NCBI GenBank assembly: GCA_026874595.1 | Contig: CM049312.1 | Span: 51,711,429 to 51,775,428, forward strand | Source of the DNA: Sipunculus nudus | Taxonomy: Eukaryota > Annelida > Sipuncula > Golfingiida > Sipunculidae | Direction of reading: 5' to 3' | DNA: 64,000 bases | In this document: in pieces, positions 47,126 to 57,530 of the stretch | Numbering within the stretch: position 1 is the stretch's first letter | Layout: the number at the start of each line of letters is the position of its first letter | Made by a program: the position numbers and the translations under genes | Notes under the pieces: model-generated | What the model saw: the letters and a program-made list of their open reading frames with translations, nothing else | The model's database searches: none | What the model was told of the DNA's origin: nothing

Positions 47126-48900
47126 AGGTCAGCTGATTGAAGGTCAACTTAGGTATAGGGTATGGTGTTTTGTCCATTGTCCATCCAGCTGTCCAAGCGT
47201 CTGTGTGTCTGTCTGTCCATTAGCAAGGCACAAATCGTAACCGTTGATTCTAGAGGCTATCAAGTGATCCATGGAGCTGAATAAAAAATCTGCTTGGCGT
47301 CCTGAAATTAAGTCACTGTCCTAGTGACTGAGCTTGTAAAAACCCCCAAGAATAATTAAAAATTTGATACAAAACCTCCAGTATTATGATAATCAAGGCA
47401 TGGATTGCCATAAAATTTGCCATGAATATTGACTGTAACTAGTTTTGTCTGTTCTTAAGAACTGGTGGCGCAACCTGTTTTTTTTTTAGCTCAGCTGACT
47501 GAAAGTCATCATAGTTATAGCAATATCACTCTTTGGCTGTCGTCCTTCCGTCTGTCTGTCCATCTGTCTGTCTGTCCATTAACAAGGCACAAATTGTAAC
47601 CGCTGGACCTGTAATCTTCAAACTTCACATGCAGGGAGGTCCATGAAAAATCTCCTTGGAAACTTGAAACTAAGTTTCTGTTACCTATATCCTCCAAGCT
47701 AAGGGGCTCAGAAGTACCCCATGAATAATTGAAAATTTGGTAGAAAGGCTCTGGTGTCTGAAAAAAACTATTGCATGATCACCATGATTCTTTGCAGAAG
47801 TATTAATCATGGAGTGTTTCATTAGTTCCTGCAGAATACTGGCCCAACCTGTATATTACAAATCTTTAATAATTTCTTTCTCTATTTTGAGACCTTCAAA
47901 GATGCAGTAGTCTGTTAACACTGCACAAATTGTAACCATTGGTCCTAGAATCTTCTAACTGGACATCCAGGAAGGTCCATGAAATATCTACTTGGATACC
48001 TGAAATTAGGTCTCTGTTACTCATATCCTTTGAGCTGGAGTCTCATAACAACCCCTCCCAAAATAATTGAAAATTTTATACAATTTTATGCCTTGATCAC
48101 CATGATTCTGTACAAGAATATTGATCATGGAGTGTCTCATCAGAGCCTGCAGACTGGTGATGCCACAGGGATTTTTTCAAATTTTATGCATTTTTTTTCT
48201 CTATTTTTGAGATGACCATGGATGCTGTCATCTGTTAACAGGTCACAAATTGTAACCATTGGACCTGGAATCTTCTTTCTTGAAATCCAGGAAGGTCCAT
48301 TAAAAATCTCCATTGAAACATGAAATTAGGTCTCTGTTACCCATATCCTCTGAGCTATGGGGCTCAGAAGTACCTACCAGAATAATTAAAAGTTTTATAA
48401 AAATGCTCAAGTATCTGAACAACTAATGCATTGATCAACATGATTCTTTGCATACATTTTGATCATGGAGTGTTTCATCAGCTCCTGCAGACTGGTGGCC
48501 CTACCTGGATTTTTTTTCAAAATTAGATGCTTTTTTAAGCTTGGCTGAATGTAAGTCTGAGGTATAGGAATGGTGCTTTGTCTGGTGTCTGTCCGGCCTT
48601 CTAGTTGGCTGTTAGCAGGGCACAAATAGTAACTGCTGGACCTAGAAACTTCTTAGTCAATATTCAGGGAGGTCAATGAAAATCTCCTTGGAAACCTTAA
48701 ATTAGGTCACTGCGACCTATATCCTTGGAGCTAAGGGGCAAGAAAGTACCCCTAGAATAATAAAAAAGTTGATACAAAACCTATAATACCTTGTTAATTA
48801 ATGTATGAATTGTCATGAATCTTGCCTTGAATATTGACTGCAACTAGTTTTGTCTGTTCCTGAAAAGTGGTGGCGCCACCTGTATTTTTTTTGTTTTTTT
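47126..48900 (+). repeat. family B modules, five copies of about 350 bp
   Basis: Modules with GGGCACAAATTGTAACC, TGGACCTAGAATCTTCT, ATGAAAAATCTCCTTGGAAA, TTAGGTCTCTGTTACCCATA, TGCATTGATCACCATGATTC and TTTCATCAGTTYCTGCAGAC recur at about 47150, 47510, 47880, 48190 and 48540. Two units start with an AGCTCAGCTGACTG-like family A opening (47126, 47490). The last unit ends with GGTGGCGCCACC (48869). Confidence 0.85.
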
Positions 48901-48959
48901 TTAACAATTTTTTTTCTCTTTTTTTTTTTAACTATAAAATGACAACAGTCATGTCAGTT

Positions 48960-50350
48960 TCTCAGCTGTGATTACATCTAGCGTCCCAAAACCTGGTGTG
49001 TTTATTAATCACAAGTGGATGCTCTTAGTAATCACCCTGTGTGTTTGTCTAGCTGTCTGTCTGTCCATCCGTCCATCCACACAAATTTGTTTCCAGTTGA
49101 TAACTACAGGTTGGAACGAAACATGGATTTCAAACTTGATTTTAATATGGCCCACCACTAAAGCAAGACCCTATATGGTTTTTGGGTCATTAGGTCAAAG
49201 GTCAAGGTCACAGGACTCACTTATTTAAAAAAGATTATGGCTGCTTAATTTGATTAAGCCAAGCTTTTCATTCCAAACTTTTCATCTTGCACATTTAGCT
49301 GACTTGCCAGTATGGGGAGAGCATAAATGAATTTGGGGTCACAAATTCGAAGGTCAAGGTCACAGGGGCAATCTGTTTACAAATTTGTTTCCAGATAATA
49401 ACATCAGTTTAGTTTGACATATTGGTTTCAAACTTAACTTATATATGGCTCCAACTAAAGTAAGAACCTTGTTGATTTTTGGGTTCACAGGTCAAGGTCA
49501 CACAACCCATTTCTTTAAAAAGAGCCAAGCCAAAAGAAAGTATACGCTCATCGAGCAGCTAAAGGTTGCTGCGGTCAAGACCTCAGCCCTGTGCGCTCCT
49601 TAAGCATGTTCTCTGAGCCAACAGTCGCAGTGCCACGCCAAGCCAAGCAGGGAGCCGCAAAGGCCGCCACCGTCCATCCCGAGCCATTGACCTTTTTAGA
49701 AAGCTACAGCATCCACAGCCACAAAGCCAGAAGCAACCCACATTCCCTCCACCGATCCCAGCAGCGGAGACCCAGCCATGCCATTCGAGAGCCGAACTCA
49801 ATCTTGTGAACTACACTGTTTCAAGATCCATCGCCATTGTACTTGCAGTTTTGGCCATTTGGACTGTATTAACTGGGTTTCCCAGTTATGCAAGTTTTAG
49901 CAAGTTTTTTCTTCATCGGCAATTCTTTAAAAAGAATGTGTATGCGTTTCAAGCCAAACTTTTCATCACAATCCATCCATCTTCAAGATATTGCTAATCT
50001 GCCAGTAGGGGAAGATTTTTTTTTTTATTTTGGGGTCATATGGTCAAAGGTCAAGGTCAAAGGGCCCATCTATTCACAAATTAGTTTATGGATGATAATT
50101 CTGTTTTTGATAGACAGATTGGCTTCAAACTTGATTTATTAATGGCCCACCACTTAAGTAAATTCATTTTTATTTTCATGGTCCAGAGATCAAAGTTGAA
50201 GGTCACAGGAGCCACATCTTTAAAAAGACTGTGGATGCAATGTATATCAAACTTTTCATCACATACTTTCCATCATTCACACATGGCTTTCTTCCTCAAA
50301 GTGAGGAAATCTGTAGATTTTGAAGTTACCTGGTAAGAGGTCAAGGTCAC
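48960..50350 (+). repeat. family A modules, about 135 bp, interrupted at 49556-49880
   Basis: Units contain TTTCAAACTTGACTTATATA, ATGGCCCACCACT, AAAGGTCAAGGTCACAGG and TTTTCATCCCAAACYTTCC. The order agrees with the inside of family A copies. Between 49556 and 49880 lies a GC-richer piece with CAGCCACAAAGCCAGAAGC and many CC(A/G) words, absent from other copies; it may be a foreign insert. Confidence 0.75.
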
Positions 50351-51954
50351 TTTTTAAAAGATTGTTACAATAATTCCAATGCTGCAAGTTCAAGGATACT
50401 AAGTTCTCAGATTTTTTTGTCACAATGTCAAGCATGTTATCATGGAAGCATTATACCTGATGTATATCTGATTTCACAGGTTTGCATTAGGCCTGTAGGC
50501 CTTGTTCTGGATCTCCCAAGGATTGGCAGACTATTTTATTTTGTGTTGTATGTGAGTACCAGAATTGTATGAATGAGTGCAGTTTGAGATTTCCTTTGAA
50601 AGTTAAGAGGAATAAGAAGAATGGTAATAAGTGAACTGTTTAATAATAGTCAATGGCTTATAATGTAGTAGAATATATTAAATGTTTATATAAATATATG
50701 TTAAACTATTTATTTGAAAGATGAAACCATATATAGGATGTCGGTACCCCGATTATGCCAGTCACCTTGGGCAAATACCTTTGACACTTGTTATCTGATT
50801 TTCCCACCAAAATAGTCATCAATTAGTCACATCGGGTGAATTTTTAGTAGGAACCTCTTATTGGCTCTCTATCTATGACTCTTCATCACTCCACCCAATT
50901 ACAAGAACATTTGATTCAATGTTTTGGTCTGAAATTTGGTATGTCCATCCATCTTGGAGTGTTTTCTTATAGACCAGACAGGTGGTGCCACCTACATTCC
51001 CGTTTTTGTAGAATACATTAATATCTTCCATTATGGAAATTAAGAGCATCTACATGGAGATCATTACAGGTTAAGAATGGTATGGAGCCCCAGGTGATGT
51101 CCGTGGTTAATTCAACAGGTTTCACTCTAGTTGTGGTAATTAGGTCACATTGACATTTACTGCTCCCGAAACTAGGAATCATTCCATCATTTTGAACGAC
51201 AGTGAACAACACATAAGGGGATACATATACACTTACCTGAGAATGAATCATTAGCATATAGTGTGACAGTACGATACATACAAGTTTCAGAATTCCCAGT
51301 CGTCAGCACAATGATCAGTGCACTTGCAGCAGATCATACAAAAAAAATTTATTAGCAGATTAGTAAAAAAAAATAATATCCAGCAGCACCCAAAATCTGG
51401 ACCGGCTTGGTTAGCTACAACGCAATATTTTTTAACTATGGCCTAATTAAACAACATAATTTTGCCTGCACATGCTCTTGTCAGACCTCAGCCCAGACTG
51501 GCCGTTCTGGTGATGGTTTATAGCCAGCAGTGAATGCACCAGTCAGTAGCCATTCATGTGGGACTGATAATCATACTTTGATTTTATAGTGACTAGACTT
51601 TCTTAAGTCAATGAAGCAAAGAAACTGCAAACGGGATGCAATACCATACTGTCATTACGTAAGTTGAGATCAAAGCCCAAATGGTACTAATTAGCCTTCA
51701 TCACCTTTGGCACTTTTTGCTTAACAGCATTATTGAATTGTATGTTTTATTTCATTTTAATTTCTTCACTGTACACAATAAAAATATTCAATAAAGCATA
51801 GTCTATAGAAATAGGCAACACAGTAAATCTGGCATTTTAACCCCTGGCATTTTCATTTTGGACTTTGGGGTTGTTATATAATATAAACTTATTTATTATA
51901 CATGAATTGTACAAATAGCTATCATAGCTAATCAAGGCACTCTCCATGGCTCCC
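50351..51954. other. intron 3 sequence; one unrecognised minus-strand open frame
   Basis: Contains the repeat partner at 50430-50550. A minus-strand frame 51257-51018 of 79 codons has six aromatic-rich, Cys-containing lines (KCQCDLITTTRVKPVELTTD) and a perfect donor-like CAGGTAAGTG near its start (minus strand, 51240). No domain is recognised and no acceptor or partner exon was found, so it is not called as a gene. Confidence 0.35.
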
Positions 51955-52095
51955 ATGATGGTGTTCAGTAGTCTGTATGGGTGGAGGAAACCGGAGAACC
52001 TGGAGAAAACCTCTGGCCTTGGACACTCTCATAGCCACACTGGGGATTGAACCTGGGTCTTCAGCGTGTTACCCCTCGACTGTCCAGGCCCCTTT
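51955..52095 (-). repeat. tRNA-derived SINE
   Basis: On the minus strand: a tRNA-like head GGCCTGGACAGTCGAGGGGT with B box GGTTCAATCCC, then a body with TTTTCTCCAGGTTCTCCGGT then TTCCTCCACCC, a core frequently met in invertebrate SINEs. No tail is clear. Short enough to be complete apart from its 3' end. Confidence 0.65.
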
Positions 52096-52679
52096 TTGGT
52101 GTTGTGAATATAAACGACTCCTGATAACAGATTAACCTGATCACATAATTGACCATTTTTTAAGGATTGGTGTTATTAATGGTCTCTATCTTCTAAAAAT
52201 ATTTCTCATTTGCTTCTCTTCCAAGATATTGATAATAGATAAACAAGTTGCATTGAGCAGAAACAGGGCTGTCCATGTTTACCACATCATGGCTCAGCAT
52301 GGCTGTTTCCAGGGTAACTAAGGACTTCCTCTGACGTCAGTGGGAAAGCTCTATATATACATCCATGAGTGGATGCCCTGCTCATTCACGAATCACTTGG
52401 TAGTCTTAGAGAAGGTAATAGGGTAATGTTCCCCTGTCCCAGTGCAATGTTTACTTGGCAGTTGCACTTAATGATCAACATCAAACACTGGTCAATTGCA
52501 TACATTCTGTGTCACATTCACTGTTACTGTCCACTTATAAAATGTCCACCCTAAACTGAGATGTAAAGGTGTTCCTGTTCACAGATTCTGAGAGTAGTTT
52601 GTCCTACAGAAAGTTTGTAATACCATATTGTATATCTAAGGATGCTTGAATGAGCGGATGCCCTATAATAATTTCCCTG

Positions 52680-53120
52680 TCTGTTCCTCTTTCTGTATGT
52701 CCATCAAATTTGTTTTCTGATGATAAGTCCAGTTTGGATTGACAAATGGATTTCAAACTTGACTTATATATGGCCCTCCTCTATTGCAAAAACAGGGTCA
52801 TGAAGTCAAAGGTCAAGGTCACAGAACCCACTTCTTTAACAAGATTGTGGATGTATTTTAAGCCAAATTTTTCATCCCAAACCTTCCTTCTTCCACCAGG
52901 CGCACCTGCCAATAGAGGAAGGTTCTTTTTTATTTGAGGTCACTAGGTCAAAGGTAAGGTCACAGCCCCATCTATTCACAAATTAGCTTATGGATGATAA
53001 CCATGGGTTGACAGGTGGGCTGTAAATTAATCATAGAACCCATATTTTGAAAGAGCTCTAAACCTATCCTTTAAGACAAATTCAGCTGAGCGTCGATACC
53101 CATGGGTCCCTAGTTAATTC
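52680..53120 (+). repeat. family A modules and 3' terminus
   Basis: Two modules (GAAGTCAAAGGTCAAGGTCA near 52804; CTAGGTCAAAGGTAAGGTCA near 52944) followed by the family end TCAGCTGAGCGTCGATACCC then ATGGGTCCCTAGTT (53088-53120). Possibly the end of the same element that starts at 47126, with later insertions between. Confidence 0.75.
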
Positions 53121-54664
53121 AAATGCTAAAGAAAGACCAACTCACTCCACCTTCAATTCGAGTTTCACTTGGGTCAAAATTGGTAATCAAGACCAGTTGC
53201 ATGTCCATCATTTGACACAAATTTTATGGGTATACAGTTTTGTTGTTTTCTATACATTAATAAGTATTTTTTTTATAACCATAGTTTTAGCATTTATCAG
53301 TTGTTTGAAAAAAGGTTCTTTCCAAAGTAAGTCCCACAACTGAAATACAGTTTGTGGGGGGGGTTGGGGGGCAGGTGGTTGCCAGGGATCTTGAAATATA
53401 TAACCAGTAATTCTTTAAACTGATAGACATATTAATGAACAGGTTCTGCATTCAGAGCCTACATGGATCAGCTGGAATCTTTGTATCAGTTGAGGTGATG
53501 TGTACAATTTTTATGTATAAACACAGTCATGCTCCAGTGACTAGTTTCACCTGGTGAGTGGCAGAAGAAATACATACAAAAAGGCTCCTAGATGAGGACA
53601 AAGAAATTGTCCTTTGTCATTATGTTTTTTAGAACAAAATATTTTATGTGATTCTGATTATCTCCAAACTTAAATGAATTGTTCATACGGTTTTACCCAA
53701 ACCCTCTACATATTTTCAGCAAAATCTGGACAAACCTTTTACTTTCAATTTGCATAGAGACAAGGCAAAGAACCCCTCCCCTCTTATTTCTTTGCCAATG
53801 ACTTGCACGGAGAGATGTTAACCTGCTTTTATCTAGGAATGTTGTTAGTTTTCGACCAGAACTGCTTTTTCCAGGTCAATCAACAAAGATCGGGACAAAT
53901 ATTTTATCCTTCTGTCTGTCTTTTCCCTTTGGCAGCTATATGCATTTTCTCGTGCAAGAGCCTTCACTGACATTCATGTGTCTGTTATCATGCCTTAGAT
54001 TACCCTAAATGACTACTGAAAACTTTTTCTATGATGTCCTCTGAGCTTCAGTTTATACAAAGTAACTTTTTTCAACTTTCACCTTGCTTTAGTCATATCA
54101 TTTCTTAAAATTATTTTTACAGAAGATGGTGTCTATATGCAATCGTTATATTTATTATATTTTCAGCATTCTAGCAGTGATGATGTCATACTCTTGTTGT
54201 TTATCATAAAAAACCTCACTCATAATTTGAAGACCCTCTGTATGCCTCACCTCTTTTTCCTAAACTTATTTCTTTATGTTATTTGTTGAATAGCATAATT
54301 TCTTGCCAGAAGCCAAGGATTAAAATATGCGAAATTCAGTCCCTTCCAACTTATTACAGCTTATAGAACCATGGATTTTCCATGGGTGGATATAGTACAT
54401 ATATATATATTTATTAAAAATTACAATTTTTTTTTATTAACCTTTATGTTTAAAAAACAGGAAGAAAGTACATGCATCAAGTTAATAAGTACTCTTTAAG
54501 CGTGAGCAACTTTGGTAATATTTCTAAGTAGGTGGTAGCACTGAATGTGGCAGCCTCCCCTCCATATATAGTGGGTACCTCTATTCAGTGGGCAGTATGG
54601 CCTAGTCCCAAGGATGCCCTGATTATAGAGGTTTGACTGTAATTAGGTTTACTGTTTGTATCAG
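53121..54664 (+). other. end of MED15 intron 3
   Basis: Plain intron with a G-rich patch (53355-53370) and an AT run (54398-54430). No gene or repeat family is recognised. It ends in a TTTGTATCAG acceptor. Confidence 0.5.
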
Positions 54665-54856
54665 ATGCCAAGAGACAAGGAGGGGGATCCAGTGGAGGCC
54701 AAGGCCTCATGCCCGGTGCCGGACCTCCTGGAATGCCTGCTCAGTCCAGCATGGTGGCCAATGCCATAAGCCAGTCAACAGACCCCATCAATGCCCTCCA
54801 GAGCCTGACCAGACAAAGCTTAGGACCAGGAGGAACAGCACAGGCCCAGGTGGCAG
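54665..54856 (+). CDS. MED15: MED15, exon 4 (start of low-complexity region)
   Basis: After a TTTGTATCAG acceptor the exon codes for NAKRQGGGSSGGQGLMPG, a Gly/Pro/Ser/Met stretch, then STDPINALQSLTRQSLG and a Gln/Ala end. The block D-P-(I/M)-N-A-L-Q-(S/N)-L-T is a conserved landmark just after the KIX domain in animal MED15. Entry phase is 1 and exit phase 1. The donor GTCAGT at 54857 is part of a sequence that has been tandemly copied into the intron (54845-55265). The intron upstream is 20.7 kb. Confidence 0.9.
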
Positions 54857-55265
54857 GTCAGTGACAGCTCTATGTAACAGTCACAGCTTATATTTACAGC
54901 CCAAGATGGCAGGTCAGTTTCAGCTTTATGTAAAGGTCAGCTTATATGTACAGCCAAAGATGGCAGGTCAGTGGCAGCTCTGTGTAACAGTCACTGCTTA
55001 TATTTACAGCCCAAGATGGCAGGTCAGTGACAGCTTTATGTGAAATTCACAGCTTATATTGATAGCCCAAGATGGCATTTCAGTGTCAGCTTTATATTAA
55101 AGTCACATCTTATATCTACAACCCAAGATGGCAGGTCAGTGTCAGCTTTATTGTTAATTTCACAGCTTATATCTACAGCTCAAGTTGGCAGGTCAGTGTT
55201 AGCTTTATGGGAAATTCACAGCTCATATCTACAGCCCAAGATGGCAGGTCACAGTGCTCTAAATG
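54845..55265 (+). repeat. about 60-bp minisatellite grown from the exon 4 splice donor
   Basis: Seven to eight units with AAGATGGCAGGTCAGTGTCA, GCTTTATGTAAAGGTCACAG and CTTATATYTACAGCCC. The first unit straddles the exon 4/intron border, so each copy carries the same donor word GCAGGTCAGT as the true splice site and an acceptor-like TATATTTACAG. Confidence 0.9.
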
Positions 55266-55734
55266 ACCTTTAAAAAACACCATATTTTGGGAGATAGTGG
55301 CACCAAAATATAGACAAAAGATAATTTCTTATAAAAATAAGAAATATTAAACAAGGTGATAGGATAACATTAATGTCCTTAACTTAATTAATATTCAAAA
55401 TATTTACTTCAAATAATCAAAATGTTTTTTTTTTTCAAATCATCTTCTGCATACTGCCAAATGATTATTCTTGAAATGGACTGATCGGTTGATTATGTTA
55501 TTGGGAGCTAATTGGTAAATATTTTAAGAAATGTTTCAGTGCTTTTTCAAATGACTTGTCTTTAAATGAGGACCAGTTGATAATATACACTTAAGTAATC
55601 TTGGAATTTCAGGGTCCCCAAAAGACTTAAGTCTAAGAATTTTCCCTTTTACAAAATATAAGATTAAGGATATGAACTGGTGTGAAGTGTAGTGATATTA
55701 TTGTGTATTTCAATTTTTTGTTTGGTTTGTTTAG

Positions 55735-55826
55735 GTCCTGGTGGTGGGATAACCATGACACGTCCATTCCAGACATACCAGCCCGGGATGCCAAGCCAAC
55801 AGGGCCAGACCAGAATGCCCCTACAG
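55735..55826 (+). CDS. MED15: MED15, exon 5
   Basis: After a GGTTTGTTTAG acceptor, the exon (GPGGGITMTRPFQTYQPGMP then SQQGQTRMPLQ) continues the flexible Gly/Pro/Gln/Met-rich region of MED15. It begins in phase 1, completing a Gly with exon 4, and ends in phase 0 at a GTACGC donor. Low-complexity sequence means homology is weak here; assignment rests on frame continuity, splice sites and composition. A 42-bp minisatellite starts right after the donor. Confidence 0.85.
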
Positions 55827-55841
55827 GTACGCACACTCTGC

Positions 55842-56325
55842 CTATTGAACCAGTGGAGATAATTGAGTGGTCCACCTGTTTGACTACTGAGCCAGTGCAG
55901 ATGGTCTAGTGGTCCACCTGTCTGACTACTGAGCCAGTGCAGATGGTTGAGTGATCCACCTGTCTGACTACTGAGCCAGGGCAGATGGTTGAGTGATCCA
56001 CCTGTCTGACTACTGAGCCAGGGCAGATGGTTGAGTGATCCACCTGTCTGACTACTGAGCCAGTGCAGATGGTTGAGCGATCCACCTGTCTGACTACTGA
56101 GCCGGTGCAGATGGCTGAGTGATCCACCTGTCTGACTACTGAGCCAGTGCAGATGGTTGAGTGGTCAGCCTGTCTGACTACTGATTCAGTGTAGATGGTT
56201 GAATGGTCTACCTGTCTGAGTACTGAGCCAATACAGATAGTTGAGTGGTCAGCCCATCTGACTACTTATCCAGTACAGATGGTTGAGTGGTCAGCCTGTC
56301 CTGCTACTGAGCCAGTCAAGATAAA
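55842..56325 (+). repeat. 42-bp minisatellite in MED15 intron 5
   Basis: Eleven to twelve units of 42 bp with GTGATCCACCTGTCTGACTA and CTGAGCCAGTGCAGATGGTT. It starts about 15 bases after the exon 5 donor. Because 42 is a multiple of three, frames stay open for long stretches (14-residue repeats on the minus strand), but there is no sign of expression. Confidence 0.95.
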
Positions 56326-56395
56326 AATAGATACAACTAACTTTTAGAATACATGTTGTAGTATATATTAGTAAAGTCCTCACTTATATTTGCAG

Positions 56396-56443
56396 TCCCA
56401 TGGGTCACCAATGCCTGCTGCAGGAATCTCCAGCAACATGCAG
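56396..56443 (+). CDS. MED15: MED15, exon 6 (48 nt)
   Basis: Small in-phase exon, SHGSPMPAAGISSNMQ, bounded by TATATTTGCAG and GTAAGA. Phase 0 on both sides, so it could be skipped without changing the frame. The composition agrees with the neighbouring exons. Confidence 0.8.
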
Positions 56444-56765
56444 GTAAGATTAAGTATTTCAGCACTGGCATAATGGGTGAAACTGAAAGAAAAGGACGTA
56501 TATTGATATAATATAAATTGAGGAATATCATGATAAACATAGTTTGTATGAATTGTGCTCGTTGTTGAATATTGCTTCATGTTCCCAATGCCTCTGATTA
56601 GTCACTTATATTTTTTCTTGGTTAGAAGAAAATTAACAGGTATGAAGACAGTAATGAAGTTATATTTCTTTATTATAAGGAATTAATTAATAGAAATATT
56701 ATTGAGATGGAATAATAAAAGTGTGTCTGGGGTAGTGTTTTGATTTGTCAATTTCATATTTTTAG

Positions 56766-56830
56766 GCCCCCCCAATGGGATCTGTGGGTCCAGGCAGTAA
56801 CCAGCCCACTTCAGTTCTGTCACCATCACC
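56766..56830 (+). CDS. MED15: MED15, exon 7
   Basis: After a CATATTTTTAG acceptor, the exon codes for APPMGSVGPGSNQPTSVLSP then S and two bases of a Pro codon, ending at a strong GTAAGT donor. It is Pro/Ser/Gly-rich like the middle of MED15. Entry phase 0, exit phase 2. Confidence 0.82.
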
Positions 56831-57179
56831 GTAAGTACAGTACATTTCCTGAAATATTACATGTATCATTATCCCTGTCTCAGGGAAGTGGGGGATATAG
56901 TGATCAGCTCTGTCCATCCGATCGTCCATAAACAATTTTATGTGACGATTTAATTAATCAATTTATAGTAGCAGTGCATCTAATGGGTCTTCAGACCTGA
57001 TTAGGTTTTGGTCATACTGAATATTTTTGGATATTTTATGATTTTTTTATGCAATATTTTAACTTTTCATATGCGACGTGATATCTAGAAAAGGTTTTCT
57101 CAGATCTACATCTAATTGTGGTATTAGGTGCATCTTATGGGTCTCCAGGGCGGATTAGGTTTTGGTCACACTTCAATGT
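56831..57179 (+). other. start of MED15 intron 7
   Basis: A pair of related lines (TGCATCTAATGGGTCTTCAG at 56975; TGCATCTTATGGGTCTCCAG at 57129) forms a small duplication. Nothing else is recognised. Confidence 0.5.
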
Positions 57180-57530
57180 TTTTAGCTCAGCCGACGGTAA
57201 GTCATCTGAGGTTTAGCTATCACCCTTTATCCGTCGTCTGTCTGGCTGTCTGTCCGTTAACAGGGCACAAATTGTAACCGCTGGACCTGGAATCTTCTTA
57301 CTTTACATCCAGGAAGGTCAATGAAAAATCTCCTTGAAAACCTGGAATTAGGTCTCTCTTACCCATATTCTTTGAGCTATGGTGCTCGGAAGTACCCCCC
57401 AGAATAATGGAAAATTTAATACAAAAGCTCAAGTATCTGAACAATTAATGCATTGATCAACATGATTCTTTGCATAGATATTGATCATGAAGTGTTTCAT
57501 CAGTTTCTGCAGACTGGTGGCGCTACCTGT
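57180..57530 (+). repeat. family B module with an A-like start
   Basis: Begins TTTTTAGCTCAGCCGACGGT and continues with the family B series (GGGCACAAATTGTAACCGCT to TTCTGCAGACTGGTGGCGCT). It ends directly at the start of family A copy A3. Confidence 0.8.

Noticed and set aside
55906-56127. Minus-strand 14-residue repeat protein in the 42-bp array
   Set aside because: It is the reading of an intronic minisatellite, antisense to MED15, with no independent support.
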